A model generated the notes under the pieces. That model did no database searches. It was not told where the DNA came from and saw only the letters and a program-made list of their open reading frames with translations. 64,000 bases of DNA from an uncultured Lachnoclostridium sp. (GTDB lineage: Bacteria > Bacillota > Clostridia > Lachnospirales > Lachnospiraceae). The DNA is taken from positions 1 through 64,000 of the forward strand of contig CANBKJ010000003.1 of the NCBI GenBank assembly GCA_947369165.1, read 5' to 3'. Shown one piece after another: positions 44,401 through 53,000 of this stretch (its first letter is position 1; each line of letters opens with the position of its first letter). A program made the position numbers and the translations under genes.

Positions 44401-46339
44401 TTGTACCTCTCGGATATGAAACCGTTTCTCCTACAAACAAAACATCGTATCCGCTGGTAACCCCTCCCGATACGTTGATCTTTGTCACCGTGTCATTGCC
44501 CGATTTTGTTGTCAGTTCGATCCTGTTACTACTCCTGACTGCCTGAATCTTCCCTGCATAATTTGTCTGGTCGCTGATGCGGTCGTTGATCTCCTTTATA
44601 ATATTATCCAGTGAAGAATATGTCTTTTCCGTCAATGTGATCAACTGCTTTTTAGGAGGTTCCCCCTCTTCTGTCACTTCCAGATAAAAGGATTTATTAG
44701 AACCATCGATCGTCAGCGGAAAATCAACGGTACTGTCAAATATCTTCCCTCCCATAAGATACGGAGCACTGTTCGACGTATACCATTCCCCGTCAACTAC
44801 AGTCGAAGCCTTACCAGGATCCGTATATCTGCGCTGGACAAACAACGTATCGTATGCGCTGCTGCCCGGCACATCAAACTCAATACTGCTTTCCTTTCCG
44901 ATCGTGTTTGTTGTCAGTGTCAAACCCGAAAACCGATAATTTTTGTTGCCGTTTGGCGTTGTCACCCCGGTGACCGTATGCTGGGTTACCTTGATGCCCA
45001 GGTTTTTTGCATCCAGTTTATTCTGGAGCTGTGTGACCATCTCCGTGATGTTGTAGCTTCCGGCATCCAACTGGATCGTCTCGTATGCGCCTCCGTCCAC
45101 CCGCAGCCGCAGAGTGTTATTTGTACTGTCAATGTCAAACCTGCTAAAATTCACATCCGAGGCATTCAAAACGTTGCCACCAGTAAATACCGCTGGCACT
45201 TCTTTTGCCGCCCCGTATTTCGTATTATCATAAAACACCGAGTCAAAATGTTTGTCATCGATGGCAAACATATTTCCTTTCAGTCCGGTGATAAGTCCTG
45301 TATCACCACCGATCTGAATCGATGCATCTCCATATTCACTTGCCTTGACTCCATAATCAATTAATGTTTTGCCATCTGGAAACCGATATTCATTCAGATA
45401 CTTTATCATGTCGTTCCGGCTGTAACCATCCTCGGCAACATCTATGTCGATCTCCTTCATCGTACCGTCAAAATATTCGATACGAAAATGCAGCTCATCG
45501 TTTTCGCCGTCCTTCACAACCAGCGGGTCGCCAGGAAAAAACACCGTAGTCCCGATGAGTGCCCCTGATTTATTGCCGCCATAACAGTCATAAAACAGAT
45601 AGGAAAGCCCACCTGAAACATCCTTGACTTCTTTTCCATTTTGAAGTACCATGTTGCACTTGTGATCGTCACTATATTCCACATATAGTCCGTCCGCCTC
45701 ATCTCCCAGCGCTGTCACCACATCATCCATCTCATCCATAAGTTCCTGGGTGGTATATGTTCCCTCAGGAATCGTAAGTGTTTTTTCCTTCTCTACTTCT
45801 GCCCCATCTGGTCCCACTGCAATATATTTCACAGTGAGAGAAGAATTACTGCTATCGATGGTATGGATCTGATCCTGGCTCCATACCCGGTTCCCCTCGA
45901 GCAGAGAATAATTATCCGTATAGTGCTCAAATACAGGTTTTTTATTAAATTCTGTCTGGTCGTTCACCCGGTCAATCTCACCCTGCAGCTGGTCAAATTC
46001 CATCTGCAGCGCCGCCCGGTCAGCTGGTTCGTACACCCCGTCATTCAGTGCCTGGACTGTGAGCTCCCGCATCCGGTGAAGCATAGCCCCAATCTGGCTC
46101 ATCGCTCCATCCCCGGTCTGTACAAAGCTAATCCCGTCCTGTGCATTTTGCGCTGCACGAGCAAGTCCTCGTATCTGCGCCCGTTTTTTCTCAGAAATAG
46201 CCATCGCTGCTGCGTCGTCTGCCGCCCGGTTGACCCTGTAACCAGAAGAAAGCCTTTCTGCTGCCTTTTTTAACTTATCATTCGTAACGCCAAGCTGTGT
46301 CATCGTATTAAGAGCGGCCATATTGTGCTGAATAATCAT
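41414..46339 (-). CDS. Giant flagellin (1641 residues) with eleven beta-beta-alpha repeats
   Basis: Flagellar filament protein. Residues 1-140 are a canonical N-terminal D0/D1 (KKAAERLSSGYRVNRAADDA, then GISFVQTGDGAMSQIG). About 1515-1641 is the C-terminal D1/D0 ending RNTQSVLSLLK. Between them are about 1370 residues, far more than usual (typical flagellins are 270-550). The insert holds eleven related modules starting near residues 167, 282, 409, 541, 668, 783, 890, 995, 1160, 1296 and 1425. The pattern is hydrophobic strand, D/N-G turn, strand, G-T/S-Y-T/S, then helix E-L-x3-I/L-N. No HExxH metalloprotease motif is seen. Several cysteines occur, unusual for flagellin. ATG 46339 follows AAGGAG. 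No fliD, fliS, fliW or csrA is in the window. Confidence 0.9.
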   Translation of the reverse strand: MIIQHNMAALNTMTQLGVTNDKLKKAAERLSSGYRVNRAADDAAAMAISEKKRAQIRGLARAAQNAQDGISFVQTGDGAMSQIGAMLHRMRELTVQALNDGVYEPADRAALQMEFDQLQGEIDRVNDQTEFNKKPVFEHYTDNYSLLEGNRVWSQDQIHTIDSSNSSLTVKYIAVGPDGAEVEKEKTLTIPEGTYTTQELMDEMDDVVTALGDEADGLYVEYSDDHKCNMVLQNGKEVKDVSGGLSYLFYDCYGGNKSGALIGTTVFFPGDPLVVKDGENDELHFRIEYFDGTMKEIDIDVAEDGYSRNDMIKYLNEYRFPDGKTLIDYGVKASEYGDASIQIGGDTGLITGLKGNMFAIDDKHFDSVFYDNTKYGAAKEVPAVFTGGNVLNASDVNFSRFDIDSTNNTLRLRVDGGAYETIQLDAGSYNITEMVTQLQNKLDAKNLGIKVTQHTVTGVTTPNGNKNYRFSGLTLTTNTIGKESSIEFDVPGSSAYDTLFVQRRYTDPGKASTVVDGEWYTSNSAPYLMGGKIFDSTVDFPLTIDGSNKSFYLEVTEEGEPPKKQLITLTEKTYSSLDNIIKEINDRISDQTNYAGKIQAVRSSNRIELTTKSGNDTVTKINVSGGVTSGYDVLFVGETVSYPRGTSITLLPIKPDTSGNITFTSLNNKLNVNIGGEYRTVTIAPGTYTPEKVIELLNESALKGKPVTSYNNYSSSTNSGKTVYKTNSATTESGKESPCTNSGAAGTGGKVDGSTQVKDGTSGWHQLGGTLGSYTKIDNSNNQFSININGKKYTVTLKNSTGSGYTASGLAKEIEDRLKEVTSEANQVKVSVNSGHLRFTTVAVGEGKTVTTTGCDSSFLASVNTNKTKGYTTTSSIYSDTYPFTLNSSNNQFTIRIDGKAETVSLDTTKTYSSLGDIQKELNDKLSAKGVTVSTHGSGLRFERDTPGTGSVSLDIDNSGTAGSIIFKSPATATMYQSSVTIPKAASATTPGTAKFTVTMGGNTYTATLTNTDTSNEKTFTADQLQAELNKAIWKQNDTGTAKTPADFGFSVSTSGGRIKFATTTRGSGQSISASAKSGPIHGTTPTVKASLTKNPDGTISIGLNSTSEFAAIPYNKIAVLQAEGDDPERSDPYYTTRKYTTKKCNLTTKRPTVMPGSVTITDANKTLRFSYRYHYGSTKDIEINLDKGTFSRAELQKMLQEKLDASLENDPVHKGEGLKVEVGDQIILESKKYGKYEINGINGGFYENVMMGTALRKEDDKAAYIEGKLVVDDVYIVGRKDIRNKNTTIQKGDNDELNVDLTVNGKVTTLNMVLDPGTYNSDSLVKQIQEKLSEQLKANGLPDNMILAGVGVYDSGAEGADDKNALFFYLNKQLELTPGDYAIDGLSGKALFSIFYKTDGDPIPAYVTGTKDISGGVEVKDGENEFSIDVDGKTYTYKIPEGSYDTAEELVDALNKVITDAADDSCLKVSLSGNMLKFAYSKLGVHTIENIQGPAKTALFYQTRGRYDQAVDEWLQIGANARQGIELKRYSMSTMSLGVNSLTISKHKYAEKALDRIDEALNYLSSVRSRYGAMENRLGYAVKVDDIAAENTQNSESIDRDTDMASEMVQYSKSKLLQQAGVSILSQTNRNTQSVLSLLK

Positions 46340-46508
46340 AACATACTCTCCTTAAAAAATATATTTTATTATTTGAAGAATCCGTTCCAAATCGGATCCT
46401 TTCCAGCTGCCGCATCTGCCTTCATCGGCTTACGGCATATGTTTCCCACCGCATCTAGAATGTGTAAGGAAAAAAGTACCGTTTGATATCCATTATTTTC
46501 CTTACATA
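46340..46508 (-). promoter_or_regulatory. Structured flagellin 5' leader, about 170 nt
   Basis: Region of 337 bases without a gene (46340-46676), which holds the rpmB terminator, the flagellin promoter and this leader. The leader contains a two-level hairpin (TGCCG with CGGCA enclosing GCC/GGC around GATGAA) near 46405-46440, then a hairpin with a GGA loop. It does not match the c-di-GMP-I core (no GGGCAAACC or CCGATGG). The class is unknown. Confidence 0.5.
46380..46397 (-). promoter_or_regulatory. GGA-loop hairpin, possible CsrA site
   Basis: On the minus strand ATCCG pairs with CGGAT around the loop ATTTGGAA, with GGA exposed. A second GGA is in the AAGGAG ribosome binding site about 35 bases downstream. 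The Bacillus hag leader has the same two-site plan for CsrA. Confidence 0.4.
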
Positions 46509-46514
46509 TTTTCT

Positions 46515-46543
46515 ATTATAGCATGACCATTGGTCAGAAACAA
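46515..46543 (-). promoter_or_regulatory. Sigma-A flagellin promoter with palindrome in the spacer
   Basis: On the minus strand TTGTTT (46543-46538), 17 bases, TATAAT (46520-46515), with an extended TGC before the -10. The spacer contains TGACCA-A-TGGTCA (46524-46536), a perfect 6-bp dyad, the usual position for a repressor site. No sigma-28 (TAAA-15-GCCGATAT) promoter was found. Confidence 0.7.
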
Positions 46544-46596
46544 CCAGGAGTATGACAATATATGTATATTTTCTTTTTATTGATAAGTTGTATATT

Positions 46597-46646
46597 AAAA
46601 AACAGATCCCTGCTCCAGAAATTATCTTCCCGGATAAAGGACCTGT
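46597..46646 (-). terminator. Probable rpmB terminator
   Basis: On the minus strand ACAGGTCC pairs with GGATCTGT (one G-U pair) across about 29 bases, followed by TTTTT. It lies 31 bases past the rpmB stop and just before the flagellin promoter. Confidence 0.5.
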
Positions 46647-46676
46647 CATTATGTTCTGTCGTTACAGTATCGCAGA

Positions 46677-46862
46677 CTACGCACGCTCTACTTTGCCTGA
46701 GCGAAGGCAGGAAGTACAAACATACATTTTTTTTGTTCCGCCATTTACCTTTACTCTTACTGATTTGAGATTCGATTTCCACATTTTATTGCTTCTTCTG
46801 TGAGAATGGCTCACTGCATTACCGAAATGTACGCTCTTATCACAAACTGCACATCTTGCCAT
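46677..46862 (-). CDS. rpmB: Ribosomal protein L28, zinc-ribbon form
   Basis: 61-residue large-subunit protein. It starts MARCAVCDKSVHFGNAVSHSH and ends VCTSCLRSGKVERA; the CAVC and CTSC pairs form the zinc ribbon of the C+ type. ATG 46862 follows GGAGGTGCTTTTC. Single gene with its own promoter at 46928-46956. Confidence 0.97.
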   Translation of the reverse strand: MARCAVCDKSVHFGNAVSHSHRRSNKMWKSNLKSVRVKVNGGTKKMYVCTSCLRSGKVERA

Positions 46863-46927
46863 GAAAAGCACCTCCTTCTATCTTCAACTTAACTCATAGA
46901 CTTTGTTTATTCACACACAACACGACT

Positions 46928-46956
46928 ATTTTACCAAAATTTGCAGCATAATGCAA
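46928..46956 (-). promoter_or_regulatory. rpmB promoter
   Basis: On the minus strand TTGCAT (46956-46951), 17 bases, TAAAAT (46933-46928), about 66 bases before the ATG. Confidence 0.6.
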
Positions 46957-47009
46957 GAAAAAAATAAATATTTTGTAATGTTTTTTGAAAATGTGTTCAC
47001 AGTGTCCCT

Positions 47010-47381
47010 CTACTTCTCTTCTTTGTCTCCCTCTGCCTCATCTTTCTTTTTAAATTTTTCCATAAATTCTGGAACCATATCCAACAGCTTAGTGATACCA
47101 TCCTGATTTTTTACATTCACAAGTTTGGAGTTTCCATCTTTGATGACAAGCACGGCACTTGGCTGGATCTTTCCACCCATACCACCTCCACCATTATTTT
47201 TCTTCGCAGTATCATCAGTAAAAGCTCCGGCAGCCACTCCAAAACTGACATCTACCAGAGGAAGCACAATGGTTCCATCCTCAAAGCGCACCGCATCACC
47301 AATCACCGTTTTTGTGGTGATAAAATTATCCATCCCTTTAAACAAAGATTCCACCGTATTGTTAAAACTATTTTCTCCCAT
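47010..47381 (-). CDS. gerW: GerW-family sporulation protein (YtfJ)
   Basis: 123 residues. It begins NSFNNTVESLFKGMDNFITTKTVIGDAV, then VLPLVDVSFGVAAGAF and a Gly-rich GGGGMGGKI segment with SAVLVIKDG, all typical of the GerW family needed for spore germination in bacilli. The tail is charged (Lys/Glu-rich). It follows the DUF2953 gene by 27 bases, the same pairing as ytfI-ytfJ in Bacillus. Confidence 0.9.
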   Translation of the reverse strand: MGENSFNNTVESLFKGMDNFITTKTVIGDAVRFEDGTIVLPLVDVSFGVAAGAFTDDTAKKNNGGGGMGGKIQPSAVLVIKDGNSKLVNVKNQDGITKLLDMVPEFMEKFKKKDEAEGDKEEK

Positions 47382-47408
47382 AATAATAACCTCACTTTCT
47401 AATCAGCT

Positions 47409-48203
47409 TTAAATCATTTTTAAAACGTGACGAATACATCGCTTTATGTCATCATCCATATATCCCCTCATGAATAACCTGAGAAAATAAACAGGGTGAA
47501 CCTTCCCTTTCACATATCCTTCTGCCACAAAAATTTTTTCTTCAAAATGAGGCAGGATCGTCAGCCCGTCGGTGTAAGCCACCCGGAACATGCTCACCGC
47601 TCCCAGGATCCAGCCTGTGGTACAGGGATCGCCTGTTCCAAAGGAAATCCTTCCATGGATCTTATCTGGCATCAGATAGCGAAATAGTGCAATAAACTCT
47701 TTTTTTATCTTGTTTAAGCCGGATCTATGTTCATAACTCCGGATAAATGTAATTATACTAGATATCTTATTAAATGAAAAGGACTTTTTATTCCTTTTGG
47801 AAGTTTTTGCCTTATAACCTTTTTGTTCTTTCCTGTAAGACTTCTCCTGTTTTTTTGCCTCGTTATTAAGGTCATTCACCAGCTCCACACGGCTTTTGCT
47901 GCCGTGACGTTCTTTATGTTCCTTCTTTTGCTTCTTTTCCCGCTGAAACAGTTTCTTCAGGCTCTGGACATCCATACCAAACAAATGAACATAGACCTTA
48001 TCTGCCGAAACGGATTTACGAATCTGGATCGCCCTCAGGAACCAGGAAACCCGGAAACCTAACCGGACCGGTTTCCCCTCCCGGAACTCCACCACATAAC
48101 GAACTGGAACAAAGAGCAGGGACGCACTGACAAACAATACCAGAGAAAGCACCACCAACAGCAGAATCCCCAAAAACTTCAATATCGCAAGTATAATTGC
48201 CAA
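47409..48203 (-). CDS. DUF2953 membrane-anchored protein (YtfI-like)
   Basis: 264 residues. An N-terminal membrane segment (about 8-30) is followed by beta-rich RYVVEFREGKPVRLGFRVSW, a Lys/Glu-rich charged insert (about 85-140) and a C-terminal domain with KIHGRISFGTGDPCTTGWILGA that is characteristic of DUF2953. Start is TTG 48203, eight bases after GGAGG; the GTG at 48212 overlaps that box and is unlikely. It is paired with gerW; its role is probably sporulation, by association. Confidence 0.82.
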   Translation of the reverse strand: MAIILAILKFLGILLLVVLSLVLFVSASLLFVPVRYVVEFREGKPVRLGFRVSWFLRAIQIRKSVSADKVYVHLFGMDVQSLKKLFQREKKQKKEHKERHGSKSRVELVNDLNNEAKKQEKSYRKEQKGYKAKTSKRNKKSFSFNKISSIITFIRSYEHRSGLNKIKKEFIALFRYLMPDKIHGRISFGTGDPCTTGWILGAVSMFRVAYTDGLTILPHFEEKIFVAEGYVKGKVHPVYFLRLFMRGYMDDDIKRCIRHVLKMI

Positions 48204-48208
48204 TCCAT

Positions 48209-48571
48209 TCACCTCCGGACTGTCTTACCTGGCTGAAAACACTCCCGCCGGAATAACTGCCTGGGATCGAATCCAACATCCTTTCTGTAACCTTCTGTCA
48301 TAATCCGGCGAAACATCTCTACGGCTCCCTCGTAATGCCTGGAGATGCCTATGATATATATGTCAGTATACCCATAATACCGAAAAAACATCTCACTTGT
48401 GTTCATGATTTCAAATAAATTTTCCCTGTTATTGGCAAGCATTATGATATAATAGCTCTTTTTCCAAGGCAGCTTCTGCCAGAAGCTTCTTTTCTCGATG
48501 GTTTTTCTGCACTTTTCTTCTTTTTCTCTGACAGGCTGATCCATATATAGATCGTCGTACCAATATATCAT
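48209..48571 (-). CDS. Unknown 120-residue protein
   Basis: Not recognised. It begins MIYWYDDLYMDQPVREKEEKC and has a Lys/Arg-rich stretch (TIEKRSFWQKLPWKKSYYIIML). Later is an NRENLFEIMNTSEMFFRYYG segment and IYIIGISRHYEGAVEMFRRI, suggesting a small alpha/beta fold. ATG 48571 is chosen for GGAGG five bases upstream. It lies five bases before the DUF2953 start and 17 after the next gene's stop, so it belongs to that operon. Confidence 0.65.
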   Translation of the reverse strand: MIYWYDDLYMDQPVREKEEKCRKTIEKRSFWQKLPWKKSYYIIMLANNRENLFEIMNTSEMFFRYYGYTDIYIIGISRHYEGAVEMFRRIMTEGYRKDVGFDPRQLFRRECFQPGKTVRR

Positions 48572-48588
48572 ATCTTCCTCCATCACTG

Positions 48589-49995
48589 TCACAAACTATC
48601 TGGTCTCTGCCAATACTCTGCCTCACTCATCATCTGCTCCAGCTCCAGAATTGCCGCCGCTTTTTCCGAAACATCCTGACACCCAAATAAATTCGTGCGG
48701 ATATATTCCTCCACCTCTTTGGTTCCTGGAAAACCAGCGGGAAGTTTCTCCAAAACTGCTGCCATGACTGCCTTTTTCACCGGTCTCTTACATTCCGCCA
48801 GCTTACAGGAAAGCTCTTCCGTTAACTCTGCTGCGACCTGAGCTGCCTTTTGTTCATCCACGATTTTTTCTTGATTTCTCTCATCCAGATCCACAAACAG
48901 GCTGTCCGATAACAGATTTGCGATTCGGGTATAATCTTCAAATTCCTGTTCCAGATCCAGTTCCCGAAGGATCTCCTTACATGAACTCTTCACCTCAAAG
49001 AGCACCGCTTCCAGATAACTGGATTTTTCCACACATTCTTCGATTCTGCCCTCCAGTTTCTCCAGTTCCTCTTCCTCCAATTCTCCTTTTACCACAGCAG
49101 AGAGGATCCGGTGACTGAGCTTTTGTGTCTCTGTATTTTTGTCATTATGCAGCTTCACCAGGCCAAAAGCATAACATCCATTGACCACCTTCTGGAGAGA
49201 ATAATAAAAATCCGTAATCTCACAGATTCGTTCACTGACCTGCTCCAATTTGTCACAAAGCTTCTTATAGGTATCGGCATCCAGTTCCTTGAAGTCCGTA
49301 CTCTCCAGCTCCGTCAAAAATGAAGCGATCTCATCATCTGTACTCTCCTCCAGGGGATGAAGCATCGCTGCGGAGCGGATCATATACGCAAACCCCTCCA
49401 GGGAAGCTGCATCGCTTCCCTTATAGAGAGTTACCGTCTGCTCTATCTTTTCCAGCAGCTTATTTTTCGTCATATGAACCGGAAGAATTCCCATCAGAGA
49501 CTGCAGCCTGTCCCTGACGATACTCTGATCTTCATGGGCAGCGACAAAAGCCATAAGCTGTTTTATAAATTCTTCTTCCTGAATATCTTCCAGGCGTCCT
49601 TCGATCTCTTTATCCTCAGTAAAGCGCAATTTCATACGATCCAGCACATACTCATAGCAGATCAGCCGATCCGTATAAAATGTATACTGTTCCATCGTCT
49701 TCGTGATCTGGTCACGAACCTTCTGAATTTCCTCCAACACCTTTGATATTTCTTCCCTGGATATCCCGGTCAGCCTCCGCAGCTGGGAGATCACTTCCTC
49801 ATAAAGCGCTCTCTCTTCCGGTGAAAGGCCGTGATATTCTGGCAGGGAATCCACCAGCAGATAGCTGGAAAAAACCAATTCAACCGCCGCATAATCAAGA
49901 TATGTGTCTGCCAGCAAATTCCGGTATGCTGGCAGATTTTTCTGCAGATTCTTTCCCCGGTCAATATCCCGGATCAGTCTTCGTACATCGCTCAT
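48589..49995 (-). CDS. Unknown helical protein, 468 residues
   Basis: Not recognised. The sequence is almost entirely helical, acidic and without signal or membrane segments, with many Glu/Leu heptad-like stretches (LEEIQKVRDQITKTMEQYTFY, EEEELEKLEGRIEECVEK) that suggest coiled coils. ATG 49995 has AAAGGAATTTAAG upstream. It opens the operon with the unknown 120-residue gene, DUF2953 and gerW. The location hints at a spore- or envelope-related cytoplasmic protein; no direct support. Confidence 0.65.
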   Translation of the reverse strand: MSDVRRLIRDIDRGKNLQKNLPAYRNLLADTYLDYAAVELVFSSYLLVDSLPEYHGLSPEERALYEEVISQLRRLTGISREEISKVLEEIQKVRDQITKTMEQYTFYTDRLICYEYVLDRMKLRFTEDKEIEGRLEDIQEEEFIKQLMAFVAAHEDQSIVRDRLQSLMGILPVHMTKNKLLEKIEQTVTLYKGSDAASLEGFAYMIRSAAMLHPLEESTDDEIASFLTELESTDFKELDADTYKKLCDKLEQVSERICEITDFYYSLQKVVNGCYAFGLVKLHNDKNTETQKLSHRILSAVVKGELEEEELEKLEGRIEECVEKSSYLEAVLFEVKSSCKEILRELDLEQEFEDYTRIANLLSDSLFVDLDERNQEKIVDEQKAAQVAAELTEELSCKLAECKRPVKKAVMAAVLEKLPAGFPGTKEVEEYIRTNLFGCQDVSEKAAAILELEQMMSEAEYWQRPDSL

Positions 49996-50025
49996 TCTTA
50001 AATTCCTTTCGTTCTACTCCTGTCC

Positions 50026-53000
50026 TTAGTATATCAATACCCAGTCCTTCAGCCACTTCAAACCGTCATTGACATAGTCCGCACTGACCGGTTGTCCCGA
50101 AAGTACCGGATAAAACAGGAGAAACAGGGCGATGGCCGCGGCACAGTATGCGAAGGCCAGCCAGCGCTTATTTTTATTTTCTCCAATAAAACAGTACATG
50201 GTATACCCAAGCATAAGCGCAACAAAGGGAACGCTTGGAAAATAGTGGTAAGAAAACGTACATCTTGGCACCAGTACCCACGGAAGATACTGCACCAGAT
50301 AGGCAAAGATCAAAAACAGGGAAATGCTGTCCTTCTTTGCAGCACAGCGGTAGATCATATAAATAAAGGCAAAGATTCCTGCCCACCACACCAGTGGGTT
50401 TCCAAAAGCACTAATTCCTTCCTTCAGTTCACCAGCTACGGTATTACAATAGTAGAACATTGGACGGATCATCGTCGGCCATTCATACCAGGTGGAAGAA
50501 TATGGATGTCCTTCCTTCAGCGAAGAATGATAATCAAACATCGACTGCTGATTTGCGATCATCCGGCTCCAGAGGCCCTCACCGACAGTATCCCCGCGGA
50601 ATGGAATATAGGACATCAGATAGATCACTCCTGGTATCACCACAAAAAACAGGACACAGAAAGCCAGCGTCTTCCACATATTTTTCTGGAACACCTCGAC
50701 AATATGGCTGTGGGAAATGCCGGCGGTCTCTCCTCTTGGATTATCCCTGGCGATCCGGAACTCCATATACCGCTTAAACAGGATAGCAAAGAAAAATACA
50801 GCAAGACCAGCTCCCGCATACATCGCGGTCCATTTGCTGGCGCAGCCAAGCCCCATCATCAACCCGCTCAGTCCAAGGGGGATCAGGGTCTTTTTGAAAT
50901 CCGTATCATAAAAGCTTGTCTGGGCATAACAGTACATAAAGTAAAACATCGCTATGATAAAAAAGGTTCCATAGACATCAATGGTGGCAATCCTCGTCTG
51001 AGTGAAATGCATAAAGTCAAAGGTAAACAACGCTGTCACCACGCCTGCCACCCAGGTTCTGCGAAACAGCCTCTTTCCAAACAAATAGATAAAAGGAATC
51101 ATACCAATACCAAAGAGAGTCCCTACAATTCTCCATCCAAATGGATTCATGCCAAATGCCCTCACACCCAGAGAGATGAAAATCTTACCAAGAGGCGGAT
51201 GGGTATTTTCATAGGAGCGGAGTCCATGGATCATTTCATACGCAGTTCTGGCATGATATACCTCATCAAAATAAGTTCCACTGCGGAATCCGAGCTCCGG
51301 ATCAAACTCATCCTGTTCATCAAACAACTCCGGATACTGGGAAGCATTTTGCGGCACAATATACTCTCCAGAAGTATCCTTAAATACCAGCTCATTGAGC
51401 ATCGCCTCATTGTGAAGCAGCGTCATGCGCAGATAGCGGGTATTCACCTGGAACGGCTGGGTCTCTGCCTCTTCCGTTTCTCCGACAAACCGCACATCGT
51501 TCCACTTAAACACATCCCCGGCGCTCATAGTTCCCGCCGTAGTATAGTTCATACCATCGTCGGACACCTCCACCTGGAAATTGCGCCCCTCATAAGTTCC
51601 CGTAAAGGAATACAAATTAGAAATATTTTTCTTATCTCCAAAATCCAGAATGATCTGGCTGCCATTCTGCGTGCTCTTCCAGGCAGTTTCCGGGGCACTC
51701 ATCCGGCCAAGATCGTACAGGGCAAAACAGGAATAAACGATCATAATCGCAAACAATACAATAAAATCTACTTTTCCCATCTTATCTGCCGCCCTGGATG
51801 GTGTAATGGTAAATTTTACCCGCTTATCTTCTTTTCTTGTATTTTCCTGGCTGTTTTTCCTCTTTTTCATCTTTCCCTGCTGAAGCTCTGGTTCATAGAC
51901 GATCTCTCCTTTGCGCAGCGAAGCATACAGAAGATAACCCGCCATAAAGATAGTGAGTACCGCCGTTGCTCCAATGGTATAACCTTCCGGCCCCGTGGTC
52001 CCCAGTTCCATGAAATAATGATATACATGTACGATATTCACAAACTGGGCGACAGAGAGTCCCACGTATACCCAGAACAGTTCTTTACAGGGACGAAGAA
52101 TAAATCCTGCCAGCACCAGCACAATACCCGGAAACAGATATCTTTCGTGCATACGCACGGAAAACAGGAATACGAAAGAGATCAAAACCGCCATGCTGAG
52201 GAAATACTTTGACTTGTCCTCTTTCATCTTATAAAAAACAAATCCACTAAGAAGCACCGAGGCCACAATGGCGATGCTTCCCCAGGTCTGGCATTTCACA
52301 AATAAAAACTTGTTGGTCTGCTCCACCCAGTTCTTTCCGACAATCGCCCAGAAGTTATAGGCATTTACGGTACAGTACTCAAACAAGCCAAGACTGTTTA
52401 CATATTTGGGTACCACCACATCCAGCCCAAAGGGCACGGCAAACAAAAACATAGAGGCAATGGCACCCAGTCCCCCTGCCAGGTCCCGGAGCATCTTTTT
52501 CACGGTAAAATCCCGGAGAAATACCTGCTCAATAATCGTAAATATCAGGATCGGTGCAAACATAATGGTCTGGAACTTTAAAAGAGCCCCCAGACAGAAT
52601 ACAAAATATGCCGGAATTCGTTTTTCTTCCATACAAAGCCAGCAGGTCAGCAGAATCGTAAGGGTAAACACACTATCTACCTGCCCCCACATGGACGAAT
52701 CTGCCACCACCATCGGATTCAGCACATAGATGGCACAGATCATCAGTGACATTCCCTCAGAGAAACGTCTCTTCGCCAGCAGATACAGCACAGCGCCAGC
52801 GCCGAGATCACAGAGCATCGGAAACAGCTTGATCAAGTACTCTGCCGTCTGGGATCCGGTGTCAACACCAAAAATATGCCGCACAACTGCCATCAGCCAG
52901 AGAACGAACATATACCCCGGCGGATATCCATTTCCTTCATCTACATAATAAAACTTGGATATTCCATTGTCGTAGATCATATCGGACCAGGCCCGGAAAC

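Noticed and set aside
41414-46339. Flagellin with built-in metalloprotease (flagellinolysin)
   Set aside because: I found no HExxH motif in the inserted region.
46381-46440. Sigma-28 promoter (GCCGATGA) before the flagellin
   Set aside because: The GCCGATGA sequence has no TAAA at 15 bases upstream, and the sigma-A promoter further upstream is much better.
46380-46440. c-di-GMP-I riboswitch in the flagellin leader
   Set aside because: The conserved core sequences and tetraloop-receptor pattern are absent; only a general hairpin arrangement is seen.
46455-46649. 64-residue open frame before the flagellin
   Set aside because: It overlaps the promoter and leader, has no ribosome binding site and no recognisable sequence.
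50092-52212. 706-residue open frame on the plus strand
   Set aside because: Antisense shadow of the glycosyltransferase gene: no ribosome binding site, no recognised domain, and the minus-strand frame has clear GT-C motifs.
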